Part shown: positions 6,274-13,540 of the stretch, in pieces
Layout of the letters: each line of letters opens with the position of its first letter
How positions within the stretch are numbered: position 1 is the first letter of the stretch
Assembly (NCBI GenBank): GCA_017450925.1
Contig: JAFSSS010000074.1
Location: 1-36,999 of the forward strand
Reading direction: 5' to 3'
Origin: Ruminococcus sp.
Lineage (GTDB): Bacteria > Bacillota > Clostridia > Oscillospirales > Ruminococcaceae
Length of the DNA stretch: 36,999 nt
Position numbers and translations under genes: made by a program
Notes under the pieces: generated by a model
What the model saw: the letters and a program-made list of their open reading frames with translations, nothing else
Told to the model about the DNA's origin: nothing
The model's database searches: none

Positions 6274-6927
6274 TTACCGCCGCCGCGCTAAGCTTTCTTC
6301 GCCGAAGCCGCGGAAAAGGAAAAGGCCGAGGACGGCGCAGAAGCCTACGGCGGCGAATACGCTGAAGCGCTCCACCAATCCGAAATACTCCGGCGGGACG
6401 GCCTTTTGGCCTATCGCGCCGACGAACATCATGCAAAGGGCTGCGGCTGCACAGACGGCGCAGCCCTTTTGCTTTGCCTTTCCGAAGCCGGAAATTATGA
6501 TAAGTATAAGCGAGACGATAGACAGCAGCACCACTGCGGCGGTGACGGCGATGTGCATTATCTCCGGGAGGGTGGTGATATCCTTGCCGGAGTCGGTGAG
6601 GGGGAACATCGCATAGCCTATTTGGGAGATATAGGACATAAGGGTGAACAGGTATATCCCAAGGCGGAAGAGGCGGCTGCCGGTCTTATGCTCCAGCACG
6701 AACAGTGTCACGCAGGTGACGCAGACGACGCTGAAAACATTATAGCAGGCAGAGAGCCTGTCCCACAGCATACGGGAGGGGGCGGTCTCGGCGGAGAGGT
6801 CGCTGACCGCCTGCGAGAGCCAGTCATAGCCGGGAAAGTCAAGGGGGGAGAATATCACTGCGGCCGTATAGGACAGGAGCTGTATCAGCCCTGTGAGCCC
6901 GAGTATGTTTATAAGACGTTTATTCAT
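6274..6927 (-). CDS. DUF998 family membrane protein
   Basis: A 217-residue integral membrane protein with about six hydrophobic segments and the DUF998 hallmark YDWLSQAVSDLSAE near residue 35 in the loop after the first membrane segment. The function of DUF998 proteins is not established. Of two adjacent ATGs, the second (6925-6927) is preferred because GGAGG lies 9 bases before it and only 3 before the first. It overlaps the end of the small upstream ORF by 8 bases, so the two may be translated together. Confidence 0.8.
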   Translation of the reverse strand: MNKRLINILGLTGLIQLLSYTAAVIFSPLDFPGYDWLSQAVSDLSAETAPSRMLWDRLSACYNVFSVVCVTCVTLFVLEHKTGSRLFRLGIYLFTLMSYISQIGYAMFPLTDSGKDITTLPEIMHIAVTAAVVLLSIVSLILIIISGFGKAKQKGCAVCAAAALCMMFVGAIGQKAVPPEYFGLVERFSVFAAVGFCAVLGLFLFRGFGEESLARRR

Positions 6928-7066
6928 TGTCATCAGCCTCCATTATCTCTGCAAACCATTTGACATAGGCTCGCAGGTCATCGCTTATGTCCGAAATTTC
7001 GGACTCGTTCAGTCTGCCGGCGGTCATCATATCCATTTGCCTATCCACAAGGGAATGGACGGTCAT
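6920..7066 (-). CDS. Small hypothetical protein, start uncertain
   Basis: About 48 residues from the ATG at 7064-7066 (MTVHSLVDRQMDMMTAGRL...DLRAYVKWFAEIMEADDNE). It is charged and helical, and I do not recognise it. The reading frame stays open upstream to 7183, but that part is the translated palindromic repeat, so it is unlikely to be native. No good ribosome site precedes any start. It overlaps the DUF998 gene by 8 bases. It may be a small coupled protein or the 3' remnant of a gene cut by the repeat. Confidence 0.35.
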   Translation of the reverse strand: MTVHSLVDRQMDMMTAGRLNESEISDISDDLRAYVKWFAEIMEADDNE

Positions 7067-7102
7067 AGCATAGGAGAGGGCGGCGGCATCCACGCTGCGG
7101 TT

Positions 7103-7275
7103 TGCAGTTGATAATGAACGGTTGAATAGTTGATAATGGACAGTTGATAATGAAGGAGCGCCCGTTGGGCGCATTATGCCCATTCGGGCGCTGCGGCTTG
7201 ATGCAGTAATGCAAAATGTGTTTTACGCACTTTCTGCCGCGCCCGAATGGGCATCCATTCATTATCAACTATCAA
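7103..7275. repeat. TTGATAATGG-type palindromic repeat, copy 2
   Basis: AGTTGATAATGAA (7142-7154) is the exact inverse of TTCATTATCAACT (7258-7270). Inside, GCCCATTCGGGCGC (about 7178) pairs with the GCGCCCGAATGGGC stretch ending near 7252. TTGATAATG occurs three times on the left. The right arm supplies the stop codon and last residues of the 741-residue gene. Confidence 0.75.
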
Positions 7276-9490
7276 CTGAACTGTCTTCGGGTCTTGCTGC
7301 TTTCGACACCATGGCGGTGACCTCGTCGCAGAGGGACATTGCGGCCTCGGCGGAGCAGGCCTCGGCGTAGATCATCAGACCGCGGCTGCCCTTGACACGG
7401 CGTATGACGGCGCGTCTGCCGTCCTGCCGGATGACGGCGCCTGTCCCGGCGGGAGAGCCGCCGACTGTCCGGGCAAGGGGTGCCGAGGGTGCGGTGATGC
7501 CTATATAGCGCTGGGTGCTGCAAAGCCCGGGGAAGGCTTCGGTAAGCTTGGCAAAGCTGCCGCCGGATCTTTCGGTAAGGAGGGTCAGCAGCACCGCAAG
7601 GGCAAGGCCGTCGCGGACGAAGAGGTTGTCGATGCGGGCAGCGGCGGAGCGGGCTTCTCTGTCCTCCTCGCCGTCGGTAGAGATCAGATAGCGCAGGAGG
7701 CGGCCGTTCTCTGCGGCGGCAACGGTATCGGCGGCGGCGGTGCAGGTGTAGGGCACTGCGGCCGGAGCGCCGCTGCGGAAGAGGCGGCTTAGTGCCGGCA
7801 GCAGCAGCCGGTCGTACATCACATAGCCGGAGGCATCGGAATAGACAGAGCAGGCAGAGCCGTCCTGCGGGATGTGGAAGATCAGACGCTCGCCGCTGTC
7901 GGGGACGGCGGCGCGGTCGCTGAACACACGGTCGGCTATACGTCTTATCTGTGGATCGGGACATCTGACGGTCACGCCGACACGGGGAGTTTCTGGCAGC
8001 ATAGAGCGCAGCCAGCGCTCGTAGATCAGCGAAAAGCCAGAGATATCCCCGGAGGCGGAATGCTCCGGCAGCGGGACGGGGCGTGTTCCCGAGCCGGAGA
8101 GGGCGCGCTCGATAGTTCGCTCGGTGCTGACCGGGAGAGGCAGGCCGCCGGGGGACATAAGGGTCACGCTGTCCTCGCTGCCGGAGGAGACATAGCAGCC
8201 TAAGGGGATGCCGCAGCGGGAGAGGGTGAAGGCCAGCAGCTGGCGTGTGGCAGCGCCCAGCTCGAGCACACGGCAGCCGGCGGAGGTCAGACCGATTCGG
8301 AGGCAGGCGCACATCTCCGCGGAGGCGGGAGTGCCGCTGTGAGCGGTCACGGCGAGGCTGCCCCGGGGGAAGGCGGTAGCGGCTGCTGCTCCGAAGCGGA
8401 TATAATCCGAGGGGGAGTGAAAGGAACCGAGCGAGCAGCATCCCTCGTCGTCGATAGTGCGGGAGGAGATGCTGCCGGTGACGAGATCCTCGCAGACATA
8501 AGCGCCCTCAAAGACCTTGCGGCCGGGATATATGCTGACTCCGCCGCAGACCGAGGCACCGTCGAAGATGCGGGCGGAGCGCCCGATGCAGGAGCCCTCG
8601 GAGGCTCTGACGGCTCTGCCGGCGGAAACGCCGTCGAGGATGCAGCAGCTGCAGATGCGGCTGTGAGCCCCGACGGAGGCGCGTCTGCCGATGAAGGATG
8701 CCTCGGCATGAACGCGGCGGGAGATGTGGGAGTCGTCGTCGATGACTGTATATGGGCCGATGCGGCAGCCGTCGCTAAAGGAGACGTTCCTGCCGATATA
8801 TACCGGCGGGAGGATCTCGGCTCCGGCAGGCAGGGGGCTGTGTGACCAGACCCTCTCGCGGCACTCGGGAAGGCCGAGGCCTCCGGCGCTGTCAAGGAGA
8901 TAACGCTGTACCTCGAGGAAGGCGGCGGCATCGGTGAGGCGTGCGGAGAAGCCGGTCACCACCGGGGTAAGGGTAACACCGGCCTTGAAAAGCTCCTCAA
9001 GGAGCGAGCGAAGGCCTCCGCGGTAGCGGCGGGAATGCTCCTTTGGCAGAAGGACGGCACCGGCAAAGCAAAGGCAGCCGGGGCGGTCGGAGATGCCGAT
9101 GACGGAGTTGTTTTCGGCCTCAAGGCCGACAGCGCCGCTGCCTACCGGCTCACAGCAGACCAGCACTGACGGGGAGCGCTGGGCTGCCAGCTCGGTGAGG
9201 GCTGACGTGAAAAAGCAGTCGCCGGAAAGGATAAGCATATCCTCGCTTACGGGCAGCGTCTCGGGGGAGATGCAGGTTATGTCAAGGCCGGGCTGTTCGG
9301 TGGAATAGTCCGAAATTTCGGACAGATATTCATCGGAGCAGAACAAAGCCGAGGAATATCCGGCGGCTGACAGCCGGGAGAGGGCATAGGAGACAAGCTC
9401 CCTGCCCAGCAGTCTTAGAAACGGGGGAGGGCAGCCGCAGGAGGCGGCGTATTCCCGGGAAACATCGCACATATCAACAATGATCTTCAT
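7265..9490 (-). CDS. Decayed nucleotidyltransferase / phosphohexomutase fusion
   Basis: A 741-residue protein with three parts. Residues 1-195 resemble a sugar-nucleotidyltransferase fold (LILSGDCFFTS fits the usual GDxxx strand), but the GGxGTRL loop is replaced by VDMCDVSREYAASCGC. Residues 215-340 are hexapeptide repeats of a left-handed beta helix (IGPYTVIDD, IGRRASVGAH). Residues 365-735 resemble a phosphomannomutase/phosphoglucomutase (VTAHSGTPAS, GCYVSSGSEDSVTL, then a C-terminal domain), lacking the normal TASHNP phosphoserine loop and DGDxDR metal loop. This is the layout of the bifunctional mannose-1-phosphate guanylyltransferase/phosphomannomutase family, probably inactive or repurposed. 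AGAGG precedes the ATG. The last residues and stop are read from repeat DNA. Confidence 0.7.
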   Translation of the reverse strand: MKIIVDMCDVSREYAASCGCPPPFLRLLGRELVSYALSRLSAAGYSSALFCSDEYLSEISDYSTEQPGLDITCISPETLPVSEDMLILSGDCFFTSALTELAAQRSPSVLVCCEPVGSGAVGLEAENNSVIGISDRPGCLCFAGAVLLPKEHSRRYRGGLRSLLEELFKAGVTLTPVVTGFSARLTDAAAFLEVQRYLLDSAGGLGLPECRERVWSHSPLPAGAEILPPVYIGRNVSFSDGCRIGPYTVIDDDSHISRRVHAEASFIGRRASVGAHSRICSCCILDGVSAGRAVRASEGSCIGRSARIFDGASVCGGVSIYPGRKVFEGAYVCEDLVTGSISSRTIDDEGCCSLGSFHSPSDYIRFGAAAATAFPRGSLAVTAHSGTPASAEMCACLRIGLTSAGCRVLELGAATRQLLAFTLSRCGIPLGCYVSSGSEDSVTLMSPGGLPLPVSTERTIERALSGSGTRPVPLPEHSASGDISGFSLIYERWLRSMLPETPRVGVTVRCPDPQIRRIADRVFSDRAAVPDSGERLIFHIPQDGSACSVYSDASGYVMYDRLLLPALSRLFRSGAPAAVPYTCTAAADTVAAAENGRLLRYLISTDGEEDREARSAAARIDNLFVRDGLALAVLLTLLTERSGGSFAKLTEAFPGLCSTQRYIGITAPSAPLARTVGGSPAGTGAVIRQDGRRAVIRRVKGSRGLMIYAEACSAEAAMSLCDEVTAMVSKAARPEDSSVDS

Positions 9491-9566
9491 GATACACCTC
9501 TGAATTTCCTAAAGCAGGTATTTTCAGTGGATAGTATTCCCGGCGGAGGGGGAAATATGCGGAAGC

Positions 9567-9750
9567 AGTGAAGAGTGAACAGAGAATAGTGAACAGTGAA
9601 CAGTAAGGTGTCGCCTTTCGGCGGCGAATGCCTGTTCGGGCGGGGCAGAAAGTGCGTATAACCGCAATTGTGCATTGTTACATCGATCTACGGTGTCCGA
9701 ATGGGCATATTGCGCATTGTGCATCGTCCGCTGTGCATTTTTTGTCACGG
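9567..9750. repeat. Diverged GTGAACAGT / GTGCATTGT repeat region
   Basis: The left part repeats GTGAACAGT-like units (9569-9604). Then come a GC-rich centre (TCGCC TTTC GGCGGCGA) and a right part with GTGCATTG, GCGCATTGTGCATC and CTGTGCATT. GCCTGTTCGGGCGG and GTCCGAATGGGC match the centre of the TTGATAATGG family. The 375-base gap 9491-9865 otherwise holds only the promoter and leader of the next gene. Confidence 0.5.
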
Positions 9751-9767
9751 GTTTTTGCGTTTTTGTA

Positions 9768-9796
9768 TTGACAAATTAAAAAATCTATACTATAAT
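9768..9796 (+). promoter_or_regulatory. Perfect consensus sigma-A promoter
   Basis: TTGACA (9768-9773), 17-base spacer, TATAAT (9791-9796). This is a full consensus and suggests strong expression of the zinc-ribbon protein. The leader carries AAGTC/GACTT around TGTTAACAG. Confidence 0.9.
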
Positions 9797-9865
9797 AAAA
9801 CCGTATAAACTTGGTAAAAGTCTGTTAACAGGACTTGAGTTTTATGAAAAATTGGAGGTCACGAT

Positions 9866-12013
9866 ATGAGCAATCCTAAGTTTTGCCCTAAGTGCGGCAG
9901 CCCGCTGGCTGAAAACGCCAAGTTCTGCGGCGGCTGCGGCTCTCCCGTAGCAAGTGCGGAAGCGCCTGCGGCTGAACCTGCAGCGCAGCCCGCTCCCCAG
10001 CCTGCACCTGCCCCACAGCCGATACCCGAGCCGGAGGCTTCTGCAGAGCCCCAGCCCATTCCGGAGATAATCCCGCAGCCTGCGCCCCAGCCGGCTCCGC
10101 AGCCTGCACCAAATCAGCAGGCACCGATGCAGGGAGGCTATCAGCCGGGGCCTATTCCCGGAGGCTATCAGCCGGGTCCCGTTCCCGGAGGCTATCAGCC
10201 GGGACCCTATAATCAAATGCCGCCCATGCCGCCCAAGCCGCCCAAGGATCCCAACAAGACCTTCGGCGCTTTCGTGAAGAGGCGCAAGGTGCCGATCATC
10301 ATCGGATGTCTGGCGGCTGTGCTTATTGCGGCGGGACTTATAGTTTTCTTCCAGCTGACTAAGTATCAGAAGATAGACGCGCAGGAGCTGTTTGCGTTCA
10401 GGTTCAAGGGTCTCAACGGAAGCGGCAGGGCGGTAAGCTATCTCAATTGCAGACAGGCTGACCCGGAATTTTACTACGCTGAGGACGACGGCAGCTACAG
10501 CGATTATTTCTCGAATGACAGCACGACGCTCACCAAGGCGTTCAGCAAGGCCTCGAACTACGAGGAGGCTATGCAGATGAGATCGGCTCTTATGTCCAGG
10601 ACCAACGGAGTGTACGATCTGAAGGTGACGATGTCCAAGTCAACCGAGCTTTCCAACGGCGACAAGATAAGCTGCAAGGTGGAATACAACGAGGATAAGC
10701 TGAAGGACTCTCTTATCAAGCTGGAGAACACCGAGTTTGAGATAGAGGTCACCGGGCTTGTCGAGGGCGAGGACTTTGACCTTTGGGCAGGCTTTGAGCC
10801 GAAGTTCACCGGAATGGACGAAAAGGGCGAGCTGGATTACGACAGCATGACCGGCAGCTATCCCTTTGTAAAATTCTATTTGAGCGACGGCGGCTATGAG
10901 CTGAAGAACGGCGACACCGTCACCATTCAGGCAAGCTTCAGAAGCTATGACGACGAGATCAAGGACTTCAACTACATCGACGAAGCTGACGAAAGCAAGG
11001 GCGCATACTTTACCTATGACGGAAAGACCTACATTCTTGCACACACCGAGGAGGAGAAGCAGTTCACTGTTTCCGGCCTTTCCGAGGCTGAAAAGGTGGA
11101 TATCTTTGAGGGTCTGAAATTCGATGCCAGCGGTGCTGACCCGTATCTGAGACTTAACCGCGTGAACACCGACGGTCTGGACGAGAGGGTAAGAAACAGC
11201 GTAAGCTATTATCTTGACCTTGGCGACAAGAAATCATTCAAGTCGGGCGACAAGTTCACTGTAAAGGCTTATGTTTCCAGCAGCCTGCTCTCTGCCGGCT
11301 GCAAGCCGACCGATACTCCCGACGAGAACGGCTACTGCTACAAGGAGTTCACGGTGGACGATTCCTACGGCCACTACATCACCGATAAGAGCGAGCCCGG
11401 CGAGATGAAGGCGTTCGAGGAAAAGTTCGGTGAGTTCACCACAAAGTTCCAAAACGACTACACCGGCAAGGAATATCTCGGCGGCATCAAGCTCGGCGGA
11501 AAGATCAAGAGCATCGACAGCTTTGACGTTGAAAAGGACTACATCGTTCTCAACAACGGCTTCCAAGAGGGAACGATCGGCGTTTACGATACGAAATCCT
11601 CGCTGTACAGGTTCTACAAGGTCGGCATGACCATAACGGACGAGGACGGAAAGGATTCCAAGAAGAACATATATGCGGCATTCAAGTTCTCGAGCCCGTA
11701 TGTTGACGCTGAGGGCGTCGGACAGCTTGAAAGCAATTTCGTAAGCATTTCTGTGGCTGAAAAGGCAAGCGAGCTGAAGAAGGCCACAGTGGATAAGGTA
11801 ACTGAGGGGAAGGTCTATGAGATCGGCGGCAGTGCGGCTGCAAAGCCGGACGATTCCTCAAAGAAGGACGATGATTCCTCCAAGAAGGATGACGAGTCCT
11901 CTGACAAGGACGACACCTCCTCCGAAAAGGCTGACGATTCCTCGAAGAAGGACGACTCTTCCAAGAAGGACGATTCTTCAAAGAAGGATGACTCCTCTGA
12001 AAAAGATGACTGA
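9866..12013 (+). CDS. Zinc-ribbon, membrane-anchored protein with Ser-Lys-Asp tail
   Basis: A 715-residue protein. Residues 1-28 are a double CxxC zinc ribbon (FCPKCGSPLAENAKFCGGCG). Residues 30-125 are a Pro/Ala/Gln-rich linker ending in three GGYQPGP(I/V)P-type repeats. One membrane segment follows at about 145-168 (VPIIIGCLAAVLIAAGLIVFF), preceded by KRRK, which places the ribbon in the cytoplasm and about 540 residues outside. The outer part contains repeated beta-rich modules of a kind I do not recognise (e.g. LKNGDTVTIQASF, FKSGDKFTVKAYV). The C-terminal 50 residues are repeats of DDSSKKDD type. GGAGG precedes the ATG, and the promoter is full consensus. Such proteins are common in Ruminococcus-like genomes, without a known role. 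Confidence 0.85.
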   Translation: MSNPKFCPKCGSPLAENAKFCGGCGSPVASAEAPAAEPAAQPAPQPAPAPQPIPEPEASAEPQPIPEIIPQPAPQPAPQPAPNQQAPMQGGYQPGPIPGGYQPGPVPGGYQPGPYNQMPPMPPKPPKDPNKTFGAFVKRRKVPIIIGCLAAVLIAAGLIVFFQLTKYQKIDAQELFAFRFKGLNGSGRAVSYLNCRQADPEFYYAEDDGSYSDYFSNDSTTLTKAFSKASNYEEAMQMRSALMSRTNGVYDLKVTMSKSTELSNGDKISCKVEYNEDKLKDSLIKLENTEFEIEVTGLVEGEDFDLWAGFEPKFTGMDEKGELDYDSMTGSYPFVKFYLSDGGYELKNGDTVTIQASFRSYDDEIKDFNYIDEADESKGAYFTYDGKTYILAHTEEEKQFTVSGLSEAEKVDIFEGLKFDASGADPYLRLNRVNTDGLDERVRNSVSYYLDLGDKKSFKSGDKFTVKAYVSSSLLSAGCKPTDTPDENGYCYKEFTVDDSYGHYITDKSEPGEMKAFEEKFGEFTTKFQNDYTGKEYLGGIKLGGKIKSIDSFDVEKDYIVLNNGFQEGTIGVYDTKSSLYRFYKVGMTITDEDGKDSKKNIYAAFKFSSPYVDAEGVGQLESNFVSISVAEKASELKKATVDKVTEGKVYEIGGSAAAKPDDSSKKDDDSSKKDDESSDKDDTSSEKADDSSKKDDSSKKDDSSKKDDSSEKDD

Positions 12014-12053
12014 TAAAATAGCTGCGCAGGCGCAGTAAAGAAGCACTTATCAA

Positions 12054-12087
12054 GGCACCTCTGCCGGGACACGGCGGAGGTGCCTTT
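12054..12087 (+). terminator. Terminator after zinc-ribbon protein gene
   Basis: GGCACCTCTGCCG (from 12054) pairs with CGGCGGAGGTGCC, loop GGACA, then TTTT. It is the third copy of the CACCTCTGCC hairpin family. Confidence 0.9.
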
Positions 12088-12099
12088 TGCGCTGGCGCT

Positions 12100-12220
12100 A
12101 AAATAAGAAATAAGAAAGAATAAAGAATAAACAAGGTATCGCCTCCGGCGATGTTTTAAAAATTCGTCCGCGAAGCGGACACCTTAATTATTCTTTATTC
12201 TTTCTTCTTTATTCTTTTTT
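12100..12220. mobile_element. AAGAATAAAG-type MITE-like element, copy 2
   Basis: AAGAAAGAATAAAGAATAA (12112-12130) is the exact inverse of 12188-12206, with looser outer arms extending to about 12100 and 12220. The core has ATCGCC/GGCGAT first and GTCCGC/GCGGAC second, the opposite order to the copy at 6097, so it is inserted in the other orientation. Confidence 0.7.
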
Positions 12221-12284
12221 ACTGCCGGACTTTGGCTGAATAAAAGTCGGGCGAGATGTCAAGGATTAAAGCGGAGGTGAGGAT

Positions 12285-12962
12285 ATGCTTATAGTATTTC
12301 TGCGGGCGGTGGTGCTGTATGTGCTGATAATCATTGCGGTGAGGCTTATGGGCAAGCGGCAGATAGGCGAGCTGCAGCCCTCGGAGCTGGTGGTGACGAT
12401 ACTTATGTCGAACATTGCCACGCTGCCGGTGGAGGATATCTCGATACCGATGATAATGGGGATAGTGCCGATATTTACCTTTGTGAGCCTTGACGTGTTC
12501 ATGTCGCAGATAGCGATGAAGTCCCGGAGGCTTAGGAGGCTGTTTTCGGGAGAGCCGAAGGTCATCATCCGTGATGGGAAGATAGATCAGCGGACTATGC
12601 GCGATCTGCGTTACACGGTGGATGATCTGACGGAGTCCCTTAGGGGATGCTCGGTGTTTGAGCTTTCGGACGTACAGCTGGCGGTGGTGGAGACCACGGG
12701 GAAGATCTCGGTCATGAAGAAGCAGAGCCTTGACACTCCCACGAGAGAGGACATGAACATCAAGGCGGAGAATGCCGACCCGTCGGTGCTGGTCATCTCT
12801 GACGGAGAGGTGAGCGATGCGGCGCTGGAGAGCATCGGGCGGGACAGGGCATGGCTCGGGAAGGTCACGGCGGCGGCGGGGACTGTTCCAGGGGAGGTAT
12901 TTATCATGACGGCGGACAAAAGCGGGAGATACAGCATAGTAAGAAAGGAGACGGAGAAATGA
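12285..12962 (+). CDS. DUF421 (YetF-like) membrane protein
   Basis: A 225-residue DUF421/YetF-type protein. Three hydrophobic segments lie in the first 75 residues, with the family stretch VRLMGKRQIGELQPSELVVTIL. The cytoplasmic part carries IIRDGKID and the RYTVDDLTESLR and ELSDVQLAVVETTGKISVMKK strands. The family is linked to membrane and spore proteins in Bacillus, but its function is not established. GGAGG lies 8 bases before the ATG. The stop overlaps the start of the next gene (ATGA), which indicates translational coupling. A hairpin (GCCGGACTTT, 12224-12233, with AAAGTCGGGC, 12243-12252) lies upstream; no clear promoter is visible. Confidence 0.9.
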   Translation: MLIVFLRAVVLYVLIIIAVRLMGKRQIGELQPSELVVTILMSNIATLPVEDISIPMIMGIVPIFTFVSLDVFMSQIAMKSRRLRRLFSGEPKVIIRDGKIDQRTMRDLRYTVDDLTESLRGCSVFELSDVQLAVVETTGKISVMKKQSLDTPTREDMNIKAENADPSVLVISDGEVSDAALESIGRDRAWLGKVTAAAGTVPGEVFIMTADKSGRYSIVRKETEK

Positions 12963-13336
12963 GCAGAGCCGGTATATGCGGGATAATAGTGGCGGTGACG
13001 GCGGCGGTGTCGGTATGGACGCTGGGAGTGCTGAAAGGTTCGACGGCGGGGGTCATCGGGGCTATAGACAGGGTCATAGAGGCGGCAGAAAGCGGTGACA
13101 GCGGGAAAACGGAAAGGGCTTTGGACGAGCTTGAGGACTGCTGGCGGGAGCATTATCTGAAGCTGTCGTTTTTGGTGCAGTCGGGAGCGCTGGGAGATAT
13201 TTCCTATGCGGCGGCAAAGCTCAGGGGGCTGTATGAAAACGGAGCGGACGATTTCATTGCGGAATGCGAGGGGATAAAGGCGGCGGTAAGGCTGGTGCTG
13301 GAGTCGCAGGAGCCGCGGGCGCAGTCGGTGTTTTAG
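12959..13336 (+). CDS. DUF4363 family protein
   Basis: A 125-residue protein with an N-terminal membrane segment (GIIVAVTAAVSVWTLGVL) and an outer helical domain with the ALDELEDCWREHYLKLSFLVQ stretch typical of DUF4363. Genes for this family often follow DUF421 genes in Clostridia, as here. The ATG at 12959 overlaps the DUF421 stop by 4 bases, so it is chosen over a longer frame starting at 12851. Function unknown; the pairing suggests a membrane complex. Confidence 0.8.
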   Translation: MSRAGICGIIVAVTAAVSVWTLGVLKGSTAGVIGAIDRVIEAAESGDSGKTERALDELEDCWREHYLKLSFLVQSGALGDISYAAAKLRGLYENGADDFIAECEGIKAAVRLVLESQEPRAQSVF

Positions 13337-13355
13337 GGCGGGTGTCAAAAAAGAC

Positions 13356-13389
13356 TTGACATTGACATGAAAAAGGTTTAAAATATAAT
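13356..13389 (+). promoter_or_regulatory. Two overlapping sigma-A promoters for rnj
   Basis: TTGACA (13356-13361) with TAAAAT (13379-13384) at 17 bases, and a second TTGACA (13362-13367) with TATAAT (13384-13389) at 16 bases. The -35 boxes abut each other. Confidence 0.8.
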
Positions 13390-13394
13390 AAGAT

Positions 13395-13540
13395 ATTTGT
13401 GTCCGTTGAAGGCCGCTTTGCGGCAGGTTAAAAGAAACGCCCGTCTCACCGACCGTCATTATCATAGGCGTTTCATGTCAATAATATTTCGGAAGGAGCG
13501 TAGAGCGCCTGCTTTTTTGCGTGCAGGCGTATTTTGAATT
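13395..13540 (+). promoter_or_regulatory. Structured 5' leader of rnj
   Basis: About 145 bases with three stems: GCCGC (13412-13416)/GCGGC (13420-13424), GAAACGCC (13434-13441)/GGCGTTTC (13467-13474), and CGCCTGC (13506-13512)/GCAGGCG (13523-13529). The ribosome site AGGAG (13494-13498) lies 42 bases before the ATG, with the third hairpin between them. A six-codon TTG frame (13517-13537) ends just before the ATG. Confidence 0.55.
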
